From positions 1 through 30,442 of IMG/VR virus record IMGVR_UViG_3300046462_000211: a DNA stretch of 30,442 nucleotides, one strand, 5' to 3'. How positions within the stretch are numbered: the first letter of the stretch is position 1; each line of letters starts with the position of its first letter. The translations under genes were made by a program, and so were the position numbers. Of the stretch, positions 23,374 through 30,442 are shown one piece after another. The DNA comes from a virus. A model generated the notes under the pieces. The model searched no databases. It was not told where the DNA came from and saw nothing but the letters and a program-made list of their open reading frames with translations.

Positions 23374-25101
23374 TTAAGCCGCCTTATGCCCCTTCTTGTC
23401 GCCGCCCATCGCGGCCTGCTGCTGGGCCTTCTGCACTTCCGCCTTCACGCGCTTGCGCAACTGATGAATCAAGTTGTCGGCGTTGGGCGGGTTTAACATG
23501 CGGATCAGTTGCTCGCGATCAATCGCCTGGGCCTTGAACAAGCCGGCGGCCTGTTCCTTGGCCTCGTCAGCAAACAGGGGCGAGTGGCTGTGTCCCGCCA
23601 CCCTGATCTTGAGTTTGGACTCTGCCATCAGGGCCGGGATCAACTCCTGTCCGGTGTCGGTCATCATGCGGACATCGGAGTTCTTCTGGATCAGTTTAAT
23701 ACCAATGTCGGCTATCTTGACGAGGGGCTGTTCGAGCCCTACCGCCACTTTGCGAATTCGGCCGGAACCGGTCGTCGCCAGTTGTTTAGCATGACCACGA
23801 CCTCGGACGCCCGATGTGCCTTGGCCGGTGACCGTTTCAGTAAGCCCACTCGCTTCCAGGAAGATTTGCCCAATTTCATTGAACTCACGGAATAGGTCTT
23901 CCGGCATGGGCGGCTTGAGTTCATCGACTTTCGCGCCCGGGACCATATCCATGACCCACGAGCCGGGACCGCCGAGCGCCTCGGCCTTTTCGTCACTAAG
24001 CCCCATGAAGCCAGAAAAGACCTTGGCAGGATCCACTTGCCGTTCCAGTATATCGCTAATTTGCTGGAGCCTTTCGTTGGTCCAAACTTGTAAGGGTATG
24101 AGACGGTCACTATGCGCCTCACCCCAAAAAAAGTTGTAGAGCGAATACGGCTTGACATGAATGAACGGATGCTCCTGCTCCAGGAATATGTTGGACTTGC
24201 CCTTGTACTGCTTGCGCACGCTGTCGAGCGAGGTGGCGCGTCCTAGAGCGGCGATGGTATCGCGCGAGTCGGACAGTACCCCGTCCACGCCGTCGCAACA
24301 TGTAAACAGGGCAAAGTCCTCGGTCACGTCATCCCAAACCCAAACCTCATGGAAACGAACCATAGGATTGTCGCTGTTGGGCTCGTAGGTAGCTCTCGGC
24401 TCGTAGTCCACGGTGGCGCGCCCCATCATGGCGCCCGATAGGTTGGGGCCTCCGGTGGCCGATATGAGGAGGTTGGCTAGGACCGGGGGCATCTCGTCGC
24501 TAAATTGCCCCGGACGGGCCGCCATCTGCTTGATGAGAGGCTTCTTCCCTGCCCGCAGCAACCTCTGTACCGCGTTGTCCCAATTGATGGAATAGGAATG
24601 GACAAACGCTTCCTGGCTGTCGAGTTCCGGCTCCGACTCGTCATAGACCGAGAAGTCGTGCGGGGCAAACAGCCGGCCGAAAAGCTCACCCCTGGCGTTG
24701 TTCCACCCCATTTTGATGAACATCGAGTCGAACACCAGGGACCACAGCAGGGCGTCATTGAACATGTAGGCGATGCCCGAATCCCTGAACACATCGTTCC
24801 ACTCATCCTCCATGGACATAATCTGCGCCACGATCTCGTCGGAGGAGTTGCGGGGGGCCGCGATGTTGAACCGGCAATGGTCGGCCGCGTACAGGAAGGA
24901 GGCCACCAGGTCGGTATGGGCCTGGAGCCTGTTATACTTTACTTCGACACTGTAGTCCGAGGTGCCAAACATGAAGTACCTCTTTCTGCGGAGATACAGG
25001 GCATCTCGGTCGCGCTTTGAGGATAGGCAAGTGTCAAGAATGGACTGCACCTTGTCGTCGCGGTCTTTGCCGCCTTTGATGTTGCCGCGCGGGATTATCA
25101 T
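23374..25101 (-). CDS. portal protein
   Basis: A 575-residue protein of normal portal size, located after the terminase and before the capsid genes. It has an N-terminal helical start, a wing region with GIAYMFNDALLWSLVFDSMF (a helix common in portals), a stem-type region with HPFIHVKPYSLYNFFWGEAH followed by SDRLIPLQVWTNERLQQISD, and a C-terminal crown of Ala/Gln/Lys-rich helices (QAQAIDREQLIRM to KAEVQKAQQQAAMGG). Portals form the twelve-fold ring through which terminase pumps DNA. The gene is ATGA-coupled to the upstream zinc-ribbon gene. The resemblance is strongest to portals of short-tailed phages, by general impression. Confidence 0.8.
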   Translation of the reverse strand: MIIPRGNIKGGKDRDDKVQSILDTCLSSKRDRDALYLRRKRYFMFGTSDYSVEVKYNRLQAHTDLVASFLYAADHCRFNIAAPRNSSDEIVAQIMSMEDEWNDVFRDSGIAYMFNDALLWSLVFDSMFIKMGWNNARGELFGRLFAPHDFSVYDESEPELDSQEAFVHSYSINWDNAVQRLLRAGKKPLIKQMAARPGQFSDEMPPVLANLLISATGGPNLSGAMMGRATVDYEPRATYEPNSDNPMVRFHEVWVWDDVTEDFALFTCCDGVDGVLSDSRDTIAALGRATSLDSVRKQYKGKSNIFLEQEHPFIHVKPYSLYNFFWGEAHSDRLIPLQVWTNERLQQISDILERQVDPAKVFSGFMGLSDEKAEALGGPGSWVMDMVPGAKVDELKPPMPEDLFREFNEIGQIFLEASGLTETVTGQGTSGVRGRGHAKQLATTGSGRIRKVAVGLEQPLVKIADIGIKLIQKNSDVRMMTDTGQELIPALMAESKLKIRVAGHSHSPLFADEAKEQAAGLFKAQAIDREQLIRMLNPPNADNLIHQLRKRVKAEVQKAQQQAAMGGDKKGHKAA

Positions 25102-25580
25102 TTGGTGCCTCGGTGGATGGCCTCATATTTAGGGACCATCCCGGTGGAGTTGGGCGACTTCTCGCTCACCTGAGTTTTGACCCCCAATTTGCCGGCCGCA
25201 ATCGGCAGTTTGGCGGTAACTCCGGTAGGAGCACATATGGACGCAGGGTTGCCGGCGGCGTCAAGCGGTAAATCGACGGACCACCCGGCCATGCCGGCGG
25301 GCTGGAACTTCATGGTCTTGCCCGGGGTCACCACCGGGTTGACCTTGGGCGCCGTAGACTCGTGCTTGCGCGGGGAGCGGTAGTTTTTGTCGCCGTAGGC
25401 GGCCGTCAACTGGGAAACAGTGCGGTCTATCTCCTTGGTTCTGTCTGATCGCAGCGCCACCGGTCTGGGCACCCATTGCACGCGGATGCCGCCGCACCTG
25501 GGACAGGGCGGGTGGTCACCCTCGCCATCCCATTGGTGGAGACAGTGTTTATTGAGACAAATCCAAGACCGGATGATCAT
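25098..25580 (-). CDS. Cys4 zinc-ribbon protein upstream of portal
   Basis: A 160-residue protein. I choose ATG 25580, in an ATGA overlap with the upstream stop, over an in-frame ATG at 25697. Four cysteines at residues 8, 13, 26 and 29 (CLNKHC and CPRC) form a probable zinc ribbon. The rest is basic and Pro/Gly/Lys-rich and likely disordered. It may bind nucleic acid or mediate protein contacts in DNA packaging. It overlaps the portal gene by ATGA, suggesting it acts with portal or terminase. No named family was recognised. Confidence 0.58.
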   Translation of the reverse strand: MIIRSWICLNKHCLHQWDGEGDHPPCPRCGGIRVQWVPRPVALRSDRTKEIDRTVSQLTAAYGDKNYRSPRKHESTAPKVNPVVTPGKTMKFQPAGMAGWSVDLPLDAAGNPASICAPTGVTAKLPIAAGKLGVKTQVSEKSPNSTGMVPKYEAIHRGTK

Positions 25581-25897
25581 GCCGCTCTCCTGGACTTGGG
25601 ATATTCGTAACGCGGCAGTGACGGGAATTCCGGCCCCGTGATCTCGTACTTGCAATTTCTGCCGGGGCGATGCCAGCGCAGTCCGTTCTGGACGCACTGG
25701 ATAGCGTACTCCAGCCGCTTGCGGTGTCCCGCACCCAGAGGCCGTTTCCGCGCCAGTATCGCGTAGAGGTTAGTTCTGTTTATCCCCACAAACTCGCACA
25801 GCGGGGTTATTCGTATCGTCAGGGAGCCGTTCTCGTCCCTGAACTCCTGATCGTATTTGAATCGTCGGAACCACCTGATGATCTCGTCTGTGTTCAT
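25577..25897 (-). CDS. helix-turn-helix protein, possible small terminase or regulator
   Basis: A 106-residue basic protein. Residues about 30-68 read as a helix-turn-helix: PLCEFVGINRTNLYAILARK (32-51), where VGINRTNLYAIL resembles the turn and recognition helix, followed by GAGHRKRLEYAIQCV. The rest is basic with a beta-like C-terminus. In this place between terminase and portal it could be a DNA-recognising small terminase subunit or a transcription regulator; the sequence does not decide. It is ATGA-coupled on both sides. Confidence 0.6.
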   Translation of the reverse strand: MNTDEIIRWFRRFKYDQEFRDENGSLTIRITPLCEFVGINRTNLYAILARKRPLGAGHRKRLEYAIQCVQNGLRWHRPGRNCKYEITGPEFPSLPRYEYPKSRRAA

Positions 25898-26052
25898 GCA
25901 CTCCCTTGCCCAAGGTCTTCTAGTTGTTTTATAAGTATGTTGTACTTTTTACTACCAATCGCGTACTTTGTAAGCGTCTTATGTAAAAATTTAACCAACA
26001 TTTTTACCTGCTTGTCTTCAGCCCTTTCCTTTTTTTTACTCCTGGCCATCAT
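25894..26052 (-). CDS. short LHK/SKKYN helical protein
   Basis: A 52-residue, Lys-rich protein starting at 26052 (ATGA overlap) or at 26049, the next codon; both lie behind GGGAG. Its core LHKTLTKYAIGSKKYNILI repeats the core of the protein encoded at 22659-23099, with at least twelve identical positions. The gene is strikingly AT-rich between GC-rich neighbours, which hints at acquisition from another source. Function is unknown; basic charge would allow nucleic-acid contact. Confidence 0.55.
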   Translation of the reverse strand: MMARSKKKERAEDKQVKMLVKFLHKTLTKYAIGSKKYNILIKQLEDLGQGSA

Positions 26053-26432
26053 ATGCTCCCTAGTTTCTTGCATGTCGGGCAGTAGGACCGCCGCTTCTGA
26101 AACTTCCAACCAATCCTCTCAAACGCCGTGATGACATCGTTGGTTATGTCGGTGTCTCCCCGGCGGATTTGCTTGGTGTCCCCCCAGGCAAGGGTTCCTA
26201 CGCGGTTGTGGACGATGGGGGAGTCCACACCGCACCGGAAGCAGTTGGTGCGGAACGGAGCCAGTTGCTGGAACCACTTGGCAAAGTATGCGGCATATTC
26301 CTCTTCCGGTGATTTAACCGGGGCCGGTGCCGGCTCCTGGGGCTTCCCATCCATCGCCTCTTGGTATTGCTTCTTGCGCTCGTGCAGCGCCTTAACGGCC
26401 TTGTCGAGAAAGGCCAGCTTGTCCTCAGGCAT
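26049..26432 (-). CDS. Cys4 protein downstream of terminase, unknown
   Basis: A 127-residue protein. The first 50 residues are helical and charged, followed by an acidic segment. Two CxxC pairs, C64/C67 (NCFRCG) and C118/C121 (YCPTC), could bind one zinc, bringing together a middle region with LAWGDTKQIRRGDTD. The start shares one base with the terminase stop and has GAGGAG six bases upstream. It may be a terminase-associated or DNA-binding factor. No family was recognised. Confidence 0.55.
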   Translation of the reverse strand: MPEDKLAFLDKAVKALHERKKQYQEAMDGKPQEPAPAPVKSPEEEYAAYFAKWFQQLAPFRTNCFRCGVDSPIVHNRVGTLAWGDTKQIRRGDTDITNDVITAFERIGWKFQKRRSYCPTCKKLGSI

Positions 26433-28264
26433 CAGTTTCTCCTCTCATCGATCATTATCTTCTGGCTGCGGAGGTAGTCGATCCCTATCCTCTGCGCCGC
26501 GTCGGGGCCGGCGCCTATCGTCTCCATGTAGGCGCGCTCGAATGTGAGCCCCATGTTGCGCAGCTTGGGCTGCACCCAGCGTCGCCACGCCTCATGGGCC
26601 AGAGCCGCCGCCATGACCCTATCATCCTTGTTGCTGCCCTCGGCCTGAATGTTACCGTCCTTGATGACGATGGTCTTCATTTCCTCCAGGAGGTACATGG
26701 AGTTTATGATAAACCTATGGAGTTCGAATGCGTCCTTGAAGGCGTGCATCATGGGCGGCTTGTTGTTACCATTGGTGCGCCAATGGTAGGCGAGGCCGCC
26801 GCCCATGGAGTCTGAGCGTCGATAGAGAAACGACCTCATGTTGTTGAGGACATAGCGTATATCATTGGGGTCGCGGCCATCGCTCGCATGGTTTATCATA
26901 TTGTTGGTCTGGGTGCGAAGGGCGTTAGCCTCGTTCATCACCGCCTCTCCTGGGCCGTTTATCTCGATAATCGGCATCACGTTGCGGTAGTAGCCGGCTA
27001 GATGACAGAGTGCCCAAGCGCATTGATACGTCGAGACATTCGGTGACACAAACTCCGCAACTTGCACCATTCGGTCGCTGAAACATCTTGCGACGTGGAT
27101 AACTGCTCGATCAGCTTCGTCGCTACTTCCATATGCTGGATCACAGCCGATAACGTAGTGGCCTTTGGGACTGGGCTCTTCCCATATCTTGAGTTCTGCA
27201 CGGCGGTCCCTCGTGGCGTTGACTATGGTGTCCTGCCAGCGTTCCGACATGGCGTATTTGAACGGCATGAAAGGCTGCTGGCGAGCGCGCTTCATCGCCT
27301 CGGTCAGGCTGGTGTTGGTGAAGAAGATGGACCCGGTGGCGACGAATGCGTCGTCCTCCAGCCACGGATACATCTCGTCCATCTTAGACTGATCGCCCGC
27401 GCACTCGCTTGGACTCTCAAGTTTCCAGCGGTACCAGGCGATTTGGTTCATGGTGACTTCTACGCCGTACTTTTCCTTGACGAGTCTTCTCCGTCTGCGC
27501 TCCAGTACGTGTAAAGGAGTCTCGTGTCCTTGAGGCATGTAGATAGAAAACCACGGGTGATCGTCCGGGAAGGTATAGTGATCATGGCGCCACCAGCCGA
27601 CAAATATACATCGTATCGTTGGGTCCTCGCGCGCCTCCGTATACCTCTCTTGCCAGAAGTTAAAGCCATTGGCTGTGGTCTCCTCTACCTTCAGGCGATG
27701 GGGGTAGTAGGTGGACATGGTGGCGGATAGTTCGTTGAGGTCGTCGGGCGACCCCCAGAACGCCACCTCGGTGGCATGGATGTAGTTGTTGGCCGATGAT
27801 CGACCCAGCCCGCCCTTGGACTTCTCCTTGATGCCGGCCACCAGGTACTGGATGACGGAGCCGTTCTTGAGCACGAGCATGTCGCGGTTTTCCACGTCCC
27901 ATCGTATTTTGTGGGACTTCGGTAGCCCAGCAAAAAACACCTTGAAGGTGTTGCGGAACACGGCCTTGGAGCGGTCCTCGTGGGTGACGAAGGCGCCGAG
28001 GAGGCCGTTGTGGTTCATGGCCCAGAACAGGTCGAGGGCGATGAAGAACGTGGTCATGCCGAGTTGGCGGGCCTTGAGAATGTAGAACGTGGTGATGCCC
28101 TTATCTATGGCGTCGCACATCTCGTCCAGCACGTAACGCTGGGTCCCCAGCATGGTCATGGGGATGAGGCCGAAGTCCTTGGTCTGTATCTTGAGCTTGG
28201 ACAGAAATGTCTCGAAGCGCACCCGAGGGAACGGAGCTACCGCAAATTTAGAGACCGCGTTCAT
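26432..28264 (-). CDS. terL: terminase large subunit
   Basis: A 610-residue packaging motor with both expected domains. ATPase: Walker A variant KARQLGMTT (residues 64-72), Walker B-like YIHATEVAFW with the catalytic Glu at 166, and a coupling-type segment VEETTANG (193-200). Nuclease: GCDPAYGSSDEADRA with Asp375, PIIEINGPG with Glu434, and SNKDDRVMA with Asp547/548, matching the acidic triad of terminase nucleases. It cuts and pumps DNA through the portal. The start lies in the end of the upstream gene (17-base overlap), with GAAGGCGG ahead. No classical small subunit sits upstream; the helix-turn-helix gene downstream may fill that role. Confidence 0.9.
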   Translation of the reverse strand: MNAVSKFAVAPFPRVRFETFLSKLKIQTKDFGLIPMTMLGTQRYVLDEMCDAIDKGITTFYILKARQLGMTTFFIALDLFWAMNHNGLLGAFVTHEDRSKAVFRNTFKVFFAGLPKSHKIRWDVENRDMLVLKNGSVIQYLVAGIKEKSKGGLGRSSANNYIHATEVAFWGSPDDLNELSATMSTYYPHRLKVEETTANGFNFWQERYTEAREDPTIRCIFVGWWRHDHYTFPDDHPWFSIYMPQGHETPLHVLERRRRRLVKEKYGVEVTMNQIAWYRWKLESPSECAGDQSKMDEMYPWLEDDAFVATGSIFFTNTSLTEAMKRARQQPFMPFKYAMSERWQDTIVNATRDRRAELKIWEEPSPKGHYVIGCDPAYGSSDEADRAVIHVARCFSDRMVQVAEFVSPNVSTYQCAWALCHLAGYYRNVMPIIEINGPGEAVMNEANALRTQTNNMINHASDGRDPNDIRYVLNNMRSFLYRRSDSMGGGLAYHWRTNGNNKPPMMHAFKDAFELHRFIINSMYLLEEMKTIVIKDGNIQAEGSNKDDRVMAAALAHEAWRRWVQPKLRNMGLTFERAYMETIGAGPDAAQRIGIDYLRSQKIMIDERRN

Positions 28265-28532
28265 CGGCCGCCTTCATGGCGTTGAACACCATCCCGAGTG
28301 TGACGCGCAAATGATAATCGTTCTTGTAGTTGAAACTCTCCATCTTGAACTTCTCGTCCGGTGTCGAGTGAGTGGGCCAATGGAGTCCGGCATATTCCAT
28401 GAACGTCTTCACCCCGGCGTCGAGGACCTCCTTCCCGGGCATTTCGATGATCTTGTCGTCCAACTCGGCGTGGTGGACAGTTTCCTCGTCATCGATGATG
28501 GCGACCTTGATGGGACCCTTCCTGCTCATCAT
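28248..28532 (-). CDS. small acidic protein upstream of terminase, unknown
   Basis: A 94-residue protein. The first third is beta-like (GPIKVAIIDDEETVHHAELD), the rest helical (DAGVKTFMEYAGLHWPTHS, YHLRVTLGMVFNAMKAADE). It is ATGA-coupled to the membrane protein gene upstream and overlaps the terminase by 17 bases. Position suggests a terminase partner, but it lacks an obvious DNA-binding motif. No family was recognised. Confidence 0.5.
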   Translation of the reverse strand: MMSRKGPIKVAIIDDEETVHHAELDDKIIEMPGKEVLDAGVKTFMEYAGLHWPTHSTPDEKFKMESFNYKNDYHLRVTLGMVFNAMKAADERGL

Positions 28533-28750
28533 CGGACACCTAAATTGATGTGAACACCAGCCAGCATGTTCAAGAGCGGGATCACGATGTAGAAGATGAC
28601 GATTGCCACCACCACGATGATAAGTATGACGTTGATGGCCTGGGCGAAGATCGGTTCCATTGGGATGAGACCAATCACCAGACGAGCGGCCCAGAAGATA
28701 AACCCGGCTATCAGCAGGGCTATGATGATCTGAATGAGAAGCGGCAGCAT
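28529..28750 (-). CDS. small two-helix membrane protein, possible holin
   Basis: A 73-residue hydrophobic protein with two transmembrane helices (about 4-28 and 38-62) around an IPMEPIFAQAIN loop. The pattern, LLIxxIxxGxIxWxxxxxIPM followed by a VVVxI helix, resembles the small Thivi_2564-type membrane family found in phages and bacteria. In a lysis-like gene group a holin role is plausible, but the family has no proven function that I know. AGGAGG ahead of the ATG indicates good expression. Confidence 0.6.
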   Translation of the reverse strand: MLPLLIQIIIALLIAGFIFWAARLVIGLIPMEPIFAQAINVILIIVVVAIVIFYIVIPLLNMLAGVHINLGVR

Positions 28751-28759
28751 TATGACCTC

Positions 28760-29179
28760 CTATTTGGCCGGGTGTGACTCATGCCTTTCCTCGTTCTCGA
28801 TGGCATTGATGCGCGCGATCAACTGATCGATCAGCTTGTTGCGCTCGGTTTCCCATGCTTTGAACGCATCGTCCCGTAGGAATGGCGTCGCCATGTACTG
28901 ATCGACTCGCTTTACAAACTCATCGTGCGCGGCCTTGGTCAGCCGAGTCTCCTTGATGTAGTCGATTTCCTTGCGAAGGAGTTGGTCGTTTTTGTTTGTG
29001 TCCGCTCTCAACTGATTTATTACATTCTCCGTAAGAGTAAATCTGGTGTCGGCATTTCTGGACAACGACGCTATATCCGAAACCAGGATAAAATACTCCC
29101 CGGCCATGATTGTGCCGATAAGCCCAAGCGTGGCCACGACATTCCCCCATGATAGGAGTGATATGAGTGGTGCCGGCAT
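28760..29179 (-). CDS. single-pass membrane protein with long coiled coil, spanin-like candidate
   Basis: A 139-residue protein with one N-terminal transmembrane helix (about 11-34) and a long charged helical region (about 45-130) with heptad-like spacing. This layout, inner-membrane anchor plus periplasmic coiled coil, resembles i-spanins such as Rz, but no partner outer-membrane lipoprotein gene was seen. It also resembles generic phage coiled-coil membrane proteins. It is preceded by a 41-base gap with nothing recognisable. Confidence 0.5.
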   Translation of the reverse strand: MPAPLISLLSWGNVVATLGLIGTIMAGEYFILVSDIASLSRNADTRFTLTENVINQLRADTNKNDQLLRKEIDYIKETRLTKAAHDEFVKRVDQYMATPFLRDDAFKAWETERNKLIDQLIARINAIENEERHESHPAK

Positions 29180-29220
29180 ACCCCCATCATAGGGCTAAGA
29201 CTCGGGTATGTCATCGCCTA

Positions 29221-29508
29221 TCAGGGGGCCGCGGTTTGGGCCTTGGCGACCTCGGTAGCGTTGTCCGCAATCAAGGAGCGGATTTGGGTCACTGCCGCCT
29301 CGACATCGGCGTCGGAGGTGCCGGGGGTGGTGATCTTCGTCAGTAGTGTTTCAATCTCGGCGTTGTTGACCACCAGTTGGTTGGCGAGGTCGTCAAGGGC
29401 GGCTTTAAGATCGGTAAGGGCCGACATCATCTTCTCCATCGTTGCCGTGATCGCATCGAGTTTATCATCAATGCGTAGAAAAAACTCCCATTCCCATGGC
29501 CCCATCAT
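29221..29508 (-). CDS. small helical protein of the lysis region, unknown
   Basis: A 95-residue protein from ATG 29508 (ATGA overlap with the upstream stop); the in-frame ATG at 29604 lies inside the upstream gene and is not supported. It is mainly helical: RIDDKLDAITATMEKMMS, then LTDLKAALDDLANQLVVNN and a Thr/Asp-rich turn. Related short coiled-coil proteins are common in phage lysis and tail regions. No membrane segment. Function unknown. Confidence 0.5.
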   Translation of the reverse strand: MMGPWEWEFFLRIDDKLDAITATMEKMMSALTDLKAALDDLANQLVVNNAEIETLLTKITTPGTSDADVEAAVTQIRSLIADNATEVAKAQTAAP

Positions 29509-29813
29509 GAGCCCTCTGGAAGTACAGGGGTGGGGTTGAGTACCTGGGAATTGGGCTGTCCGGGAGTGTTGTGATTGAGAAAGTCCTTGAACACGTCCAG
29601 CCATGACTTGCCGGTTTCCGCTTTCATGAACCGGAGAGCGCCGATAAGAAATGGCACCGCCTTCATGATCAGCGACACGGCGGGGAGAATACCCGCCAGA
29701 CCACCAATCGTTTCTATCAAACCCTGATGGTCTTCGACCCCTTGAAGAGTGTTTTCCGCTATGGTGTACAGATCGCCAACTGTCGGAGTGGCACCGGTGT
29801 CGGTATTGGTCAT
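29505..29813 (-). CDS. small membrane protein, possible holin component
   Basis: A 102-residue protein. Residues about 35-60 are hydrophobic (ETIGGLAGILPAVSLIM followed by KAVPFLIGALRFM), forming one long or two short membrane helices; the end has an HNTPGQPNSQVLNP segment that I have seen in small phage proteins near lysis genes. ATGA overlaps on both sides. A holin-like role is plausible by position. Confidence 0.5.
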   Translation of the reverse strand: MTNTDTGATPTVGDLYTIAENTLQGVEDHQGLIETIGGLAGILPAVSLIMKAVPFLIGALRFMKAETGKSWLDVFKDFLNHNTPGQPNSQVLNPTPVLPEGS

Positions 29814-30187
29814 GTGGTTTTCCTATGGTTGTCGTCTATCTTTTTCTCAATTCTCTGCATTCGCACTTCAATGCGTTCCCCCACATCTCTCGCGTCTACT
29901 CCGATTTGGATAATAGCATCCCGTAGAACGTCCTTGGGAATATAGTTGTCTCGCATATAAAGTTCGACCTCGGAAATTTTCTGCCTGATTGCTGTAAATG
30001 TCTCGCCAATGTTACGAACGGCGCCGGTCATCTGGTTATAGTTGTCAAACTTTATGTTGTTGATGTCTTTTTCCAGTTTTGCCTCGATACTCGAAAGTTT
30101 TCTGGTTCCGGTGATGATCATCGCTATGGTTTGCAAAACCAAGGTGACGACCCCTATGGCAAGAGCCACTAATGTCTCATCATTCAT
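29810..30187 (-). CDS. single-pass membrane protein with coiled coil
   Basis: A 125-residue protein with an N-terminal transmembrane helix (about 6-27, LVALAIGVVTLVLQTIAMIIT) followed by a charged coiled coil (about 30-120). The layout is similar to the protein at 28760-29179, so the lysis-like group holds two membrane-anchored coiled-coil proteins. It might be a spanin, holin partner or superinfection protein; the sequence does not decide. ATGA overlaps on both sides. Confidence 0.5.
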   Translation of the reverse strand: MNDETLVALAIGVVTLVLQTIAMIITGTRKLSSIEAKLEKDINNIKFDNYNQMTGAVRNIGETFTAIRQKISEVELYMRDNYIPKDVLRDAIIQIGVDARDVGERIEVRMQRIEKKIDDNHRKTT

Positions 30188-30442
30188 GGGACCGGTAGGT
30201 CTACGGTGCAGGTGTTGTCGGTCTGGAGGCCCAGCGCGGCGGCAAGTCCGGGGCTCATATCACAGATGCGGCCCGTATTGGTATTGGGCCCCCAATCGAT
30301 GGGACGGGCCTTCAGGGTTTTGCCCTTGGCCGTGACCATCACCATGATGCCCTGGAGGTATGAACGGGAGGTCTGCTTATAGTCCCAGCGGCACGCGATG
30401 TAATGGGATGCCGGGTCCAATCTGCGGGCCAAGCCGGTGGTT
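30184..30442 (-). CDS. double-psi barrel-like protein, 5' partial, possible lysis-related domain
   Basis: The frame is open to the right window edge, so this is the C-terminal part of a longer gene; a TTG at 30432 is only an apparent start. The end reads RPIDWGPNTNTGRICDMSPG then LAAALGLQTDNTCTVDLP. The pattern D-x-GP-x-x-x-TGR-x-x-D-x-S-P, then LG and a closing strand, resembles RlpA/3D-type double-psi beta-barrels, often linked to cell-wall hydrolases. The neighbouring lysis-like genes fit. Without the N-terminus, enzyme identity is open. Confidence 0.55.
   Translation of the reverse strand, partial: TTGLARRLDPASHYIACRWDYKQTSRSYLQGIMVMVTAKGKTLKARPIDWGPNTNTGRICDMSPGLAAALGLQTDNTCTVDLPVP

Noticed and set aside
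28920-29226. Nested alternative-frame ORF that might be an Rz1-type lipoprotein within the coiled-coil gene
   Set aside because: The alternative frames show neither a lipobox nor a suitable start signal, so an embedded spanin gene is unsupported.

Overview
The window is part of the genome of a tailed double-stranded DNA bacteriophage or prophage. It holds a large terminase, a portal protein, a scaffold-like protein, a major capsid candidate, a head-tail adaptor candidate, a propeller-like tail hub candidate, three or four large low-complexity virion proteins and a distal tail-fibre region. No tape measure, tail tube, tail sheath or baseplate gene is visible, so a short-tailed (podovirus-like) virion is the best guess. 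The sequence is mostly GC-rich. Ala/Gly-rich proteins and a bacterial-type twin-arginine signal suit a Gram-negative, probably alphaproteobacterial host, but that is inference. No integrase, repressor, tRNA, rRNA or CRISPR array was seen.

Layout. On the + strand at the left edge (1-1427) lies a two-gene recombination pair: a YqaJ/lambda-exonuclease-type nuclease (cut by the window edge) and a RecT/Bet-like single-strand annealing protein. Everything else is on the - strand and reads from right to left. The order is: a lysis-like group of small membrane and coiled-coil proteins (about 28529-30442); a 94-residue protein and the large terminase (26432-28532); four small genes, two of them Cys4 zinc-binding types and one with a helix-turn-helix (25098-26432); the portal (23374-25101); a short gap with an 11-residue arginine-rich ORF and a clear rho-independent terminator (23171-23285). 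After the terminator come four small genes including a scaffold-like protein, the capsid protein, a structural protein built from glycine-tyrosine beta modules, the adaptor and the propeller protein (15738-23099). Next are four large cysteine-free virion proteins (9004-15727). Last comes a distal cassette of fibre-like or adhesin-like proteins (1381-8844) with an HNH-AP2 endonuclease gene inside it.

Genes are packed very tightly: sixteen junctions are ATGA start/stop overlaps, which implies extensive translational coupling. The most unusual region is 3496-8456. Six consecutive phage genes each begin with a Sec- or Tat-type export signal or signal anchor, and every predicted mature protein has an even number of cysteines (16, 6, 4, 2, 2, 2), while the four large proteins just upstream have none. 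This looks like a set of phage proteins exported to the host envelope, or virion proteins with membrane-targeting N-termini. Other notable signals are an LHK/SKKYN motif shared by two small proteins, a protein with three W-x3-H-x3-H repeats, a beta module shared by three connector or capsid-region proteins, and the arginine-rich micro-ORF.
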